This document shows positions 17,983-25,353 of a stretch of 64,000 nucleotides of DNA, piece after piece. The stretch lies in the NCBI GenBank assembly GCA_946403085.1, contig CAMIYM010000004.1, forward strand, positions 1 through 64,000, read 5' to 3'. The translations under genes were made by a program, and so were the position numbers. The stretch's first letter is position 1. Every line of letters starts with the position of its first letter. Origin of the DNA: an uncultured Clostridia bacterium (GTDB lineage: Bacteria; Bacillota; Clostridia; Saccharofermentanales; Saccharofermentanaceae). The notes beneath the pieces were generated by a model. That model ran no database searches, was not told the DNA's origin, and saw only the letters and a list, made by a program, of their open reading frames with translations.

Positions 17983-18090
17983 ATGGAAAGAGAAGACTAC
18001 AAGCTTCTGGAAATGGAAATTATTAATTTCGAGAGTGAAGACATTATTACTAGTAGTACATGTCCTAGTGAACTTGAAGATATGCCATGA
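17983..18090 (+). CDS. Small 35-residue peptide, possible precursor peptide
   Basis: An AAAGGAG site eight bases upstream and an ATGA overlap with the next gene support translation of this short frame. The peptide starts MEREDYKLLEMEI, has the acidic core FESEDIITSS and ends TCPSELEDMP. Short clostridial peptides ending in an EDIITTS-like segment are common and uncharacterised. A single Cys and a Ser/Thr cluster near the C terminus would suit a modified precursor, and a radical SAM/SPASM gene lies about 0.85 kb upstream on the same strand. That pairing is inference. Confidence 0.55.
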   Translation: MEREDYKLLEMEIINFESEDIITSSTCPSELEDMP

Positions 18091-18464
18091 TTAAGAATAA
18101 AGGGTTAACCATAGTAATAGTTGTAGTATTATTTGCAACTATTTTGGGTTTGCTTTTATTCTTGTGTATTAGAAGATGCAGTTTAGATACAACAGAGACC
18201 GTCAGTAGTTCTACTGATGGCTCTGTTTTTTCTTCTTCTGATGCTATGGAAACACAGCAAACCACGTTAAGTAGTTCTGATGGTTTTTCAGAATCAGTTT
18301 CTGAGACAATAACGACTGCTACTGAAACTACTATAGAGAGCACAGCTGAAAGCTCGGTTTCAGAATCGACAAATAATAGTAGCAAATCAACAACCAAACC
18401 TACTTCGTCAACATCTGCTACAACAAAGCAAAGTGGAAGTAAATGGGAGCTCCCGGATATCTGA
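18087..18464 (+). CDS. Small membrane-anchored Ser/Thr-rich protein
   Basis: The start codon overlaps the stop of the 35-residue peptide gene (ATGA), so translation is probably coupled. Residues 7-28 (GLTIVIVVVLFATILGLLLF) are one membrane helix; the remaining 95 residues are almost only Ser, Thr, Glu, Lys and Ala, an extracellular-looking, possibly glycosylated or wall-spanning stalk. No catalytic motif is visible. A partner role for the peptide, such as tethering or immunity, is speculative. Confidence 0.6.
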   Translation: MIKNKGLTIVIVVVLFATILGLLLFLCIRRCSLDTTETVSSSTDGSVFSSSDAMETQQTTLSSSDGFSESVSETITTATETTIESTAESSVSESTNNSSKSTTKPTSSTSATTKQSGSKWELPDI

Positions 18465-18470
18465 TTATTC

Positions 18471-19742
18471 TTATTTTGTTGTAAACCTGAATTCGATATC
18501 TCCTACGGTTATCTTTTGTCCTGATTTGATCTCATAATTCTTTCCGTTTTCCACCGGTGAACTCTCTATGTATGTCCTTCCGGTTCCTTTGGCAGGTTCT
18601 ATATAGAATGAGCCGTTCTTTTGCCTGATAACTGCATGAAGCGGCGCAATTCCAGATTCATCCAGAACTATATCTGACAGAAAACAATCTGAACCTATAG
18701 TTGTCTCGTCCAGGTAAAGAGAATATTTATTTTTTATGCCTTTTCTGTCTGAAATAAGCGTCAATAATCCGGTAGTAATTGAAGGAAACTTCCTGAAATT
18801 TACTTCTGCTGTATCATCCGGTTCAAGTTCTCTTTTTGAATTCATTCCCGGGTTTTCAGAGAAAAGGATCGTACTTCTTTTCCTTGATTGTTCAAGCGAT
18901 TCTTCCGCTTTCTTATGTGTTTCCTGTTTTCTCTGATTAAGTAATGACATAACCAGTATTACCGTGGAAAGCAGTGCGAAAAGAAAACAGGGGAGATAGA
19001 GTTTTCCGATAAGAGAAACCAGTGATAAGAGAGAAGACAGGGCAGATATGATAAGGTCCTTTTCAGTTCTGGTAAGTGTCTGTAAAAATCCTGATCCGGA
19101 CATTCTTTCAGCAGTGATCTCTGATTTTTTATTATCAGTTCTTCTGTCTGTTCCGCTTATAGTTTCTGCTGTTTTTAAGAACAGGTCTTCATTGTTTTCT
19201 TTTACGCTGTATACAAGCGCATTCCGCTCATCGTCAGTAATTATGTTCTTGAAGAAATCGCAGTTTAACAGGATTTCCAGCCTTGTTGCTCCAAGCGACG
19301 AAAGGGTAAGTTCTTCCGGCCTTATCTTAACAGGAAGGCAGCATAACTTGATGGCGATACCATCAGGATCGGTGAATACCATATCAGGATCTAAGACTAT
19401 GCAAGAAGGGGATATGAGGTTATCCAGCATCTTTACGAAAGTATAAAAAAGGTCCCCGGCGGATTTTCTGCGCAGACTCAGATTATGGATTTCTTTTTTG
19501 TGTGGAGCGTTTTTTCTGCCCGGTGAAAATACGGAAAAACCGGGATCTGTTATTTGAAGATAATCTGAGAATTCGTAGTAGCACATTACATTCGGACCCA
19601 TGTATTCTGTGCAGGGCGTAAGGTAGAAGTCTGACTTGTTTCCGGCAATTACCTCTTCGGCATAAGTGCATAATCTATCCGGATCTTCGAGCTTCTCTAC
19701 TGCGTAGTATCCGTAGGGTCCCTTCTTTATCTGCATGTTCAT
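18471..19742 (-). CDS. DUF6382-type FHA domain protein of the Tad locus
   Basis: The 423-residue protein has an N-terminal soluble domain (about 1-175) of the type usually annotated DUF6382, two adjacent hydrophobic segments near 225-265, and a C-terminal forkhead-associated domain (about 335-423: TTIGSDCFLSDIVLDESGIA, HAVI, then TVGDIEFRF). FHA domains bind phosphothreonine, so it may respond to a Ser/Thr kinase. Such proteins are commonly encoded beside clostridial Tad pilus genes, as here, where it is the last gene of the minus-strand cluster. ATG at 19736 is an alternative start. Confidence 0.75.
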   Translation of the reverse strand: MNMQIKKGPYGYYAVEKLEDPDRLCTYAEEVIAGNKSDFYLTPCTEYMGPNVMCYYEFSDYLQITDPGFSVFSPGRKNAPHKKEIHNLSLRRKSAGDLFYTFVKMLDNLISPSCIVLDPDMVFTDPDGIAIKLCCLPVKIRPEELTLSSLGATRLEILLNCDFFKNIITDDERNALVYSVKENNEDLFLKTAETISGTDRRTDNKKSEITAERMSGSGFLQTLTRTEKDLIISALSSLLSLVSLIGKLYLPCFLFALLSTVILVMSLLNQRKQETHKKAEESLEQSRKRSTILFSENPGMNSKRELEPDDTAEVNFRKFPSITTGLLTLISDRKGIKNKYSLYLDETTIGSDCFLSDIVLDESGIAPLHAVIRQKNGSFYIEPAKGTGRTYIESSPVENGKNYEIKSGQKITVGDIEFRFTTK

Positions 19743-19787
19743 TGTTCCTTCTTGTACAAACTCAAAAACTTTAGTGGAAGTGATCTG

Positions 19788-19961
19788 TCAGAAAGCAGAT
19801 GATATCTTGCTCTCATCAAAGCAGAATTTCATAACCTTCTGACCATATTCTGTAAGCCCGGTCCTGAAGAGCAGGGCGAGAGCTACGAGGACCGCGATGA
19901 TGATAACTATCTCAACGGTTCCCATACCTTTCTTATTGTTCCGTTTCGTTGTTTTTCTCAT
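19788..19961 (-). CDS. Flp1-like type IVb pilin
   Basis: A 57-residue peptide begins MRKTTKRNNKKGMGTVEIV and continues with a single hydrophobic helix (IIIAVLVALALLF) and a short amphipathic tail. The K-G-M-G-T-V-E sequence is the prepilin cleavage region of Flp/Tad pilins, with Glu five residues after the cleavage glycine pair. TAAAGGAGG lies directly upstream of the ATG. It sits between the TadB-TadC-like gene and the FHA gene and is very probably the structural subunit of the Tad pilus encoded here. Confidence 0.85.
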   Translation of the reverse strand: MRKTTKRNNKKGMGTVEIVIIIAVLVALALLFRTGLTEYGQKVMKFCFDESKISSAF

Positions 19962-19975
19962 TGTCGTTTCCTCCT

Positions 19976-21541
19976 TTATATGCCGAGTGAGATAATTGCT
20001 GGTGTCATTGCGACCATAAGTACACTGATAAAATCAAGTGTCATTGGGATGATCATTCCAAGTGCTTCACGTTCCTGCCTTTTGCGTGATGCGTTTCTGC
20101 ATAGGTTCCAACAGGACTGAGCTTGAAGGTTAAGCATATTCAATACTTCGGAAGTTCCAAGCCTTCCATATCTTGCTACAAGCAAAAGTGCGGCTTGTGC
20201 TTCCGGTATCTGTATCCTCAAAGAGAATTTCTCGATAGCATCAGATGCGGGGATACCGCTTAATACCATTGCCCTGAGATTCTTTATCTCAAGTGAAAGA
20301 CTCTTATTCTCATCGAAAGCTTTGGAACAGATCGATATCGCTTTAGGAAGCTGCATGCCTGATTCCAGAAGTGTTGACATAAGGCACAGGAACAACGGAA
20401 TATCACTCATAAGATCCTCCCGTTTGCGCTCGACATCAGATCTGATCTCATATCCGCCAAGTAAGATTATCGCGGCCGTAAATGCCGGCGCAAAGAGAAG
20501 GTTCTTTCCTGTGCTTATCAGGATCGCAGAAGCTAATACAAATGCTGCTGTTCCTGTTATCACTTGCTTTTTCAAATATTGCTCATATGTGTAATCCGGG
20601 TTTACAGATAACTCGTTAAACAGTTCATGCCTTGCGGTAATGAAGCTTGCAGGGAAGAGCTTCTTTGCAAGTCTGGTTAGAGGTGTTCCGTTTTTTCTGC
20701 CGTCTGACGCAGTGTTTACTGCAAGTTCTGACTTGAAAGGCTTTCTTCCTTGTTCATGAGACATGAATCGTAAGAGCATTGCGCAAGCTATTGTGCAGAT
20801 ACCGAATGCCAGCGCCAGAAGCGTAGATCCGGTTCTGGTATTTCTTGCCATATCAAGGTATTCGCGGCTCATATAGTTGAGAGCAAATGTTACTCCGAAA
20901 GGCATGGCGCAAAGGATCGCTGCTTCGGCATTCTTTCCTGCATTTGATGCTGCGATCTCTCCTTGCACTGCATTGAGTTCTGACAGCATCTGGCATGAGC
21001 TTCTAAGTATTGCCAGGCTGTTGTTTCCAATCTCGCCTGATATCGCCAAAGCATGGAATACCGGCACTGTCTCCGGGAAACCTACCTGCTGTGCAAAAGT
21101 GTTAAGTGATTCTTCAAGACTTACATGAAGCTTGAGATTATTCTCGAGATTGATAAGTGGCTTTAATAACATGGAACGTCTGCCGAAAGTTCTCTCGATA
21201 ACCGGTCTTATCAGAAGAAGTGACTTCTCGATCGAATAACCGCTTGATACGCTGGTGCAGAGTACCTGGAGCAGAACAAGAAGCTGAGTTCTCATATGGC
21301 GGTAGTTATTGGAGTAGATCTTTTTCATGGCTTCTTTCCATGGGAAGATGCTGAGTACTAAAGCCAGGATGAACCTTATCACTTCAGAACTTATAAACAA
21401 AGCAGAAGCAAAATAGACCACCGCTGCAAAAAGCGGATAGACCCATATTGTCTTTGCGAGGAACAGTTTAAAGGTGTTGCCTTTTTTACGCCCTGTATGC
21501 CATTGCTCTTTTGATATCTTCAATGCTTGCGATACGCTCAA
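19976..21541 (-). CDS. Tad pilus platform protein, TadB-TadC fusion
   Basis: The protein contains two type II secretion F-domains in tandem: an N-terminal TadB-like half (VLLQVLCTSVSSGYSIEKSL, about residue 90 on) and a C-terminal TadC-like half (LFLCLMSTLLESGMQLPKAI, about 385 on), with membrane helices flanking each. TadB and TadC are normally separate inner-membrane platform proteins. I place the start at TTG 21541, because GGAGGTG lies seven bases upstream; the longer frame would overlap tadA by 128 bases. This gives 521 residues and a 56-base overlap with tadA, implying coupled translation. Confidence 0.8.
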   Translation of the reverse strand: MSVSQALKISKEQWHTGRKKGNTFKLFLAKTIWVYPLFAAVVYFASALFISSEVIRFILALVLSIFPWKEAMKKIYSNNYRHMRTQLLVLLQVLCTSVSSGYSIEKSLLLIRPVIERTFGRRSMLLKPLINLENNLKLHVSLEESLNTFAQQVGFPETVPVFHALAISGEIGNNSLAILRSSCQMLSELNAVQGEIAASNAGKNAEAAILCAMPFGVTFALNYMSREYLDMARNTRTGSTLLALAFGICTIACAMLLRFMSHEQGRKPFKSELAVNTASDGRKNGTPLTRLAKKLFPASFITARHELFNELSVNPDYTYEQYLKKQVITGTAAFVLASAILISTGKNLLFAPAFTAAIILLGGYEIRSDVERKREDLMSDIPLFLCLMSTLLESGMQLPKAISICSKAFDENKSLSLEIKNLRAMVLSGIPASDAIEKFSLRIQIPEAQAALLLVARYGRLGTSEVLNMLNLQAQSCWNLCRNASRKRQEREALGMIIPMTLDFISVLMVAMTPAIISLGI

Positions 21542-22682
21542 GTTTTTCACCTCCTTCGTTCCTGTATAAAGTCCTGAGTCTGTATTCGTGATCCTGAGGA
21601 GGTAATACCTCACAGATCTCGTCTATATATCTTTTACCTTCGCGGCTTCGCATAATGTGCAGGACTATGTTTATGCCCATAGAAGCCTGCGAAAGGATTG
21701 CATCGTACGGAAGACTTGATCCTGACATGATCATCGCTGTTAGTCTTTCCATCATTTCAAGGCATGAATTGCTGTGTCCTGTGCTCATGGATCCGGGATG
21801 TCCACTGGTCAGACAGTTAAGAAGATCAGCGCTCTCTTTGCCTCTTACTTCGCCTACGATTATCCTGTCCGGACGCATGCGCAGAGAAGCTCTTATCATC
21901 ATGCCTATGTTTACTTCACCTGTGCCGTCAGGACCGGGGAGCCTTGCTTCCATCCTGACGATGTTATCTATTCCCTGAAGATTGAGTTCGGCAGAATCTT
22001 CGATCGTAACGATGCGCTCGTTCCTGGGTATAAAATTGCTTAAGCTGTTCAGGAAGGTTGTCTTACCTGAGCCTGTGCCGCCGCAAATAAATATCGTTCT
22101 TTTATTGCGTACACATTCAGCGAGAAACCTGGCTGCTTCCTCACTTATGAATCCCTGTCTGATAAGCGTTACTATGTCATGAGTAATACCTGTAAACTTT
22201 CTTATGGTTACTGTAGTTTCCCTGGATATTGGAGGCAGCACCGCATTAGCTCTGGAACCGTCAGGCAGTCTTAGATCTGCGATTGGATTTGCTTCATTAA
22301 GAGGCCTGTTCTGATTTGCAAAGAAACAGGATATACAGGTCTTAAGTGACTCCTCATCACGGAAAGATAAGTCGGATTTATACAGTTTCCCGCCGCGCTC
22401 GAAGAATATCTTGTAAGGACCATTTACCATGATCTCCGTTATGGAAGGATCTTCCATAAGCGGCTCGATCACATCGAGACGTCTTAAGGAGTTAAAGACC
22501 ATCTGAGCCATCTCGCGTTTCTGGTCCAGATTCATCTTATACGTAGTGTTCTCCGAGATAACATCGGATATGATCTCTCTTAATTTCTCGTCAGAAGGAT
22601 CAGTCTCATTGGATATCTGGTTCAGTACGCAGTAGGTAATCTGTTCTTTAATGTCTGTCAGACCTGCTGCAGTATCTGTCAT
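21486..22682 (-). CDS. TadA/CpaF family secretion ATPase
   Basis: The 398-residue protein is the hexameric ATPase that powers Tad pilus assembly. It has the Walker A motif GGTGSGKT, the Asp box VTIEDSAELNL, Walker B-region RPDRIIVGEVRG and the His box TGHSNS. The N-terminal domain (about 1-140) includes the family-typical PSITEIMVNGP. Its ATG overlaps the stop codon of the upstream TadZ-like gene (ATGA) and its end overlaps the next gene, consistent with a tightly coupled operon. Confidence 0.93.
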   Translation of the reverse strand: MTDTAAGLTDIKEQITYCVLNQISNETDPSDEKLREIISDVISENTTYKMNLDQKREMAQMVFNSLRRLDVIEPLMEDPSITEIMVNGPYKIFFERGGKLYKSDLSFRDEESLKTCISCFFANQNRPLNEANPIADLRLPDGSRANAVLPPISRETTVTIRKFTGITHDIVTLIRQGFISEEAARFLAECVRNKRTIFICGGTGSGKTTFLNSLSNFIPRNERIVTIEDSAELNLQGIDNIVRMEARLPGPDGTGEVNIGMMIRASLRMRPDRIIVGEVRGKESADLLNCLTSGHPGSMSTGHSNSCLEMMERLTAMIMSGSSLPYDAILSQASMGINIVLHIMRSREGKRYIDEICEVLPPQDHEYRLRTLYRNEGGEKLERIASIEDIKRAMAYRA

Positions 22683-23587
22683 ACGACTTGTCTCCTGGGG
22701 CTTAATGAGTCGTCAAGTTCTCCCGGTGCTGTCAGATCTTCCGCGTAATATACAGAGACTCTTTCACATCCAAGTGTTTTAGTAAGTGAAGTGATTAGTT
22801 CTCTTGCGCCAAGATCTTCTCCTGCATTCCTGGCTGGCAGGAGAATGAATACTTTATCCAGTCCGCTCAGGAGTTCAGGGAGATCTGCTGATCTGAATCC
22901 TTCCACAACAGTAAGAACATTGATGAATGATGTTTTTGAATGGGCCAGGTCTGCTGCATGATTGATCAAAGCTGCAACTCTTGCAACACCAAAGTCGTAT
23001 ACATCATCATTATTCCTGCAGCTTCCGGGAGTAAGGAAACCCAACTCGTCCATGTTGCAGTATTTGAGGATGTCCTCCGGTTTGAATCTCCTCGATCTGC
23101 AGGCTTCGAGTAGTGCAGTCATGTTGTTGCCGGCACTCTGGCGCCATAGCGCTCTGAGCTTACTTGTAAAATCAAGTCTGACATTATAGTCGGAGCCGGA
23201 TAATTCTGTTTCTATATCGCTGATAAATCTGTCTCTCACATCAGAGTAGACGAACGGAATAACGGCGGTGATCGTTCCTGTAGCCGGCCTGATAAATAAG
23301 GGGGATTCATCAGATTGCCTGAGCGAATGGACCAACCTGGAACAATCAATGACTCCGCCGTCATCCGTCAGTCTTAAGGGTGAGGCAGTATGAAGTGAGA
23401 CTTCTTCTTTGCTGATATCTTTTGGATCGTACAGGACGCTTGTATATTCACTGAATCTTTCGTCCGTGCTTCCTTCATCTAGATACGGATTAATGACATA
23501 TGCATCGGGAAAGAAGCTTCCGAGACGCTTTTTAAGAAGCTTATAGATATATTCGTCTTTCTCATAGATCTTGATGGTGAATGCCAT
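22679..23587 (-). CDS. Tad locus protein, possibly a degenerate TadZ/CpaE
   Basis: The frame is open from 23845, but I choose ATG 23587 because AGGAGG lies ten bases upstream and because the upstream part overlaps the divergent metK promoter region. The 302-residue product has an N-terminal alpha/beta region (about 1-95) and a C-terminal ATPase-like region without a visible P-loop, with LTVVEGF and KVFILLP strands. Position first in the Tad cluster and overall size suit TadZ/CpaE, the pilus-localising protein, but the match is weak and the residues are mostly non-diagnostic. Confidence 0.5.
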   Translation of the reverse strand: MAFTIKIYEKDEYIYKLLKKRLGSFFPDAYVINPYLDEGSTDERFSEYTSVLYDPKDISKEEVSLHTASPLRLTDDGGVIDCSRLVHSLRQSDESPLFIRPATGTITAVIPFVYSDVRDRFISDIETELSGSDYNVRLDFTSKLRALWRQSAGNNMTALLEACRSRRFKPEDILKYCNMDELGFLTPGSCRNNDDVYDFGVARVAALINHAADLAHSKTSFINVLTVVEGFRSADLPELLSGLDKVFILLPARNAGEDLGARELITSLTKTLGCERVSVYYAEDLTAPGELDDSLSPRRQVV

Positions 23588-23654
23588 GTCCTTGAGCCTC
23601 CTGTCTTTTCGATATCTATAGCTGGATTGTAAGGCCGTAAATGGGCAGATAAAA

Positions 23655-23682
23655 GCGACAAAATACGACAAAACCGACAAGG
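23655..23682 (-). promoter_or_regulatory. 28-bp element with three TTGTCG boxes upstream of Tad operon
   Basis: On the minus strand this segment contains TTGTCG three times, at spacings of 9 and 10 bases, and ends 67 bases before the chosen start of the Tad operon. The same 28 bases occur without a mismatch at 47074-47101 in front of comEA. Direct repeats one helical turn apart are typical binding sites for a response regulator or similar activator. The protein that binds is unknown. Confidence 0.6.
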
Positions 23683-23806
23683 GAAAAGCCTCAAAAGCAC
23701 TGTTTTGGAGCGGTAATAAATTAATTAATATTATTAACAATTTGGCATTTGGTATCTGTTTTCGAAAAGTTTTTTTGAACCAATCTGGGTAATAGGTAAT
23801 AAGTGA

Positions 23807-23835
23807 TTGACAAAGCGGTAAGTGATAAGTAAAAT
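23807..23835 (+). promoter_or_regulatory. Sigma-A type promoter of metK leader
   Basis: TTGACA at 23807-23812 and TAAAAT at 23830-23835 are separated by 17 bases, nearly consensus. Transcription would start near 23842, about 20 bases before the riboswitch. Confidence 0.8.
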
Positions 23836-23862
23836 CAAGCCACAAATTAAAAATGTTCTTTG

Positions 23863-23960
23863 CTTATCAAGAGTGACTCGAGGGACCGGCCCGTTATAAG
23901 AGTCCGGCAACCGCGGAAAGCAGCGGTGCCAATTCCGGCAGGGAAACCTGAAAGATGAGG
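23863..23960 (+). promoter_or_regulatory. SAM-I (S-box) riboswitch
   Basis: The segment contains the S-box core in order: CTTATCAAGAG, GAGGGACCGGCCC, CCGGCAACC, GGTGCCAATTCC and GAAAGATGAGG. CTTATC at 23863-23868 and GATGAG at 23954-23959 close the P1 stem. CCTGAAAG at 23947-23954 is perfectly complementary to CTTTCAGG at 23989-23996 in the following terminator, giving a clear antiterminator. Binding of S-adenosylmethionine should stabilise P1, release the terminator and stop transcription of metK when SAM is plentiful. Confidence 0.96.
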
Positions 23961-23981
23961 ATCGTATATATTGTGCGTCGG

Positions 23982-24011
23982 CCTTCTCCTTTCAGGGGGA
24001 GGTTTTCTTTT
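23982..24011 (+). terminator. Riboswitch-controlled terminator upstream of metK
   Basis: CCTTCTCC (23982-23989) pairs, with wobbles, with GGGGGAGG (23995-24002) and is followed by TTTTCTTTT. Its left arm overlaps the antiterminator partner, as expected for an S-box expression platform. Confidence 0.85.
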
Positions 24012-24040
24012 ATCAAAGCATTGAACGGAAAGGAAAGACA

Positions 24041-25231
24041 ATGAGAAATAAAAAAGGTAATTGGCTGTTCACTTCTGAATCTGTAACGGAGGGACATCCC
24101 GACAAGATCTGCGACCAGATCTCTGACAGCGTGCTCGATGCTATCCTGGAGCAGGATCCTAAAGCGCGTGTTGCGTGTGAGACATGTACTACAACAGGCA
24201 TGGTGCTTGTTATGGGTGAGATCTCCACATCAGCTTATGTTGATATCCCTTCCATCGTAAGGAACACGGTTAAGGAGATCGGCTATAACTCAAGCGAGAT
24301 GGGCTTTGACAGCCACTCTTGCGCAGTTCTTACATCTATCGATGAGCAGTCTCCTGACATCGCCATGGGCGTTAACGAGTCTTATGAGGCACGTCACGGA
24401 GGAGAGAAGGAACTTGATACAGGTGCCGGCGACCAGGGCATGATGTTCGGTTATGCTAATGACGATACACCTGAGCTTATGCCTATGCCGATCGCTCTTG
24501 CTCACAAGCTTACGATCCGTCTTACTGAAGTCCGTAAGAACGGTGCTGACTTCTTAAGACCTGACGGTAAGTCACAGGTAACAGTAGAGTATGAGAACGA
24601 TAAGGTTAAGAGGATCGATGCAGTTGTTATCTCTACTCAGCACAGCGCTGATGTTACTCTTGAATTCCTTGAAGACTACATCAAGGAGAATGTAATCAAG
24701 GCAGTTATCCCTGCAGATCTTATGGATGAGAACACAAAGATCTATATTAATCCTACAGGCAGATTCGTTGTAGGCGGACCTCAGGGTGACTCCGGTCTTA
24801 CTGGAAGAAAGATCATCGTTGATACATACGGCGGATTTGCACGTCACGGCGGCGGATGCTTCTCCGGTAAGGATCCTACGAAGGTTGACCGTTCCGCTTG
24901 TTACATGATGCGTTATATTGCCAAGAACATCGTTGCTTCCGGAATAGCTTCCGAGTGCGAAGTCCAGGTAGCATACGCAATAGGTGTCGCTAAGCCGGTA
25001 TCAGTAATGGTAGATACTTTCGGTACAGGAAAGATCAGTGATGATAAGATCACTGAGATCGTTAATAAGGTTTTCGACTTAAGACCTGCTGCGATCATCA
25101 GAGATCTCGATTTGAGAAGACCTATCTATGCAAAGACTGCAAGCTATGGTCACTTCGGAAGAACAGATATCGAGCTCCCCTGGGAGAAGACAGATAAGGC
25201 AGAAGAGATCAAAAAGCTCGCCGGTATCTGA
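24041..25231 (+). CDS. metK: S-adenosylmethionine synthetase
   Basis: MetK makes S-adenosylmethionine from methionine and ATP. The 396-residue length and motifs are typical: [19 protein letters not shown] at the N terminus, [12 protein letters not shown] in the middle and a [11 protein letters not shown] / [17 protein letters not shown] region near the phosphate-binding site. It is preceded by its own SAM-I riboswitch, so the product represses its own gene. GGAAAGG lies upstream of the ATG and a terminator follows. Confidence 0.98.
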   Translation: MRNKKGNWLFTSESVTEGHPDKICDQISDSVLDAILEQDPKARVACETCTTTGMVLVMGEISTSAYVDIPSIVRNTVKEIGYNSSEMGFDSHSCAVLTSIDEQSPDIAMGVNESYEARHGGEKELDTGAGDQGMMFGYANDDTPELMPMPIALAHKLTIRLTEVRKNGADFLRPDGKSQVTVEYENDKVKRIDAVVISTQHSADVTLEFLEDYIKENVIKAVIPADLMDENTKIYINPTGRFVVGGPQGDSGLTGRKIIVDTYGGFARHGGGCFSGKDPTKVDRSACYMMRYIAKNIVASGIASECEVQVAYAIGVAKPVSVMVDTFGTGKISDDKITEIVNKVFDLRPAAIIRDLDLRRPIYAKTASYGHFGRTDIELPWEKTDKAEEIKKLAGI

Positions 25232-25254
25232 TATTAGGACAAGATCAGTCTCAA

Positions 25255-25291
25255 AAGCCCTGCAAAAGTCTCAACTTTTGCGGGGCTTATT
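25255..25291 (+). terminator. Terminator after metK
   Basis: A long stem (GCCCTGCAAAAG paired with CTTTTGCGGGGC, one G-T pair) around a 6-base loop, followed by TTATTGTTTT. Confidence 0.85.
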
Positions 25292-25353
25292 GTTTTGTCC
25301 GAAGTTTATTGTTAGCATTTGGAAAAACTTTATAAGGCGAAGAATAGTAAGTC

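Noticed and set aside
23588..23845. N-terminal extension of the TadZ-like protein to 23845
   Set aside because: It overlaps the metK promoter and the 28-bp element, reads as hydrophobic non-conserved sequence and ATG 23587 has a strong AGGAGG site.
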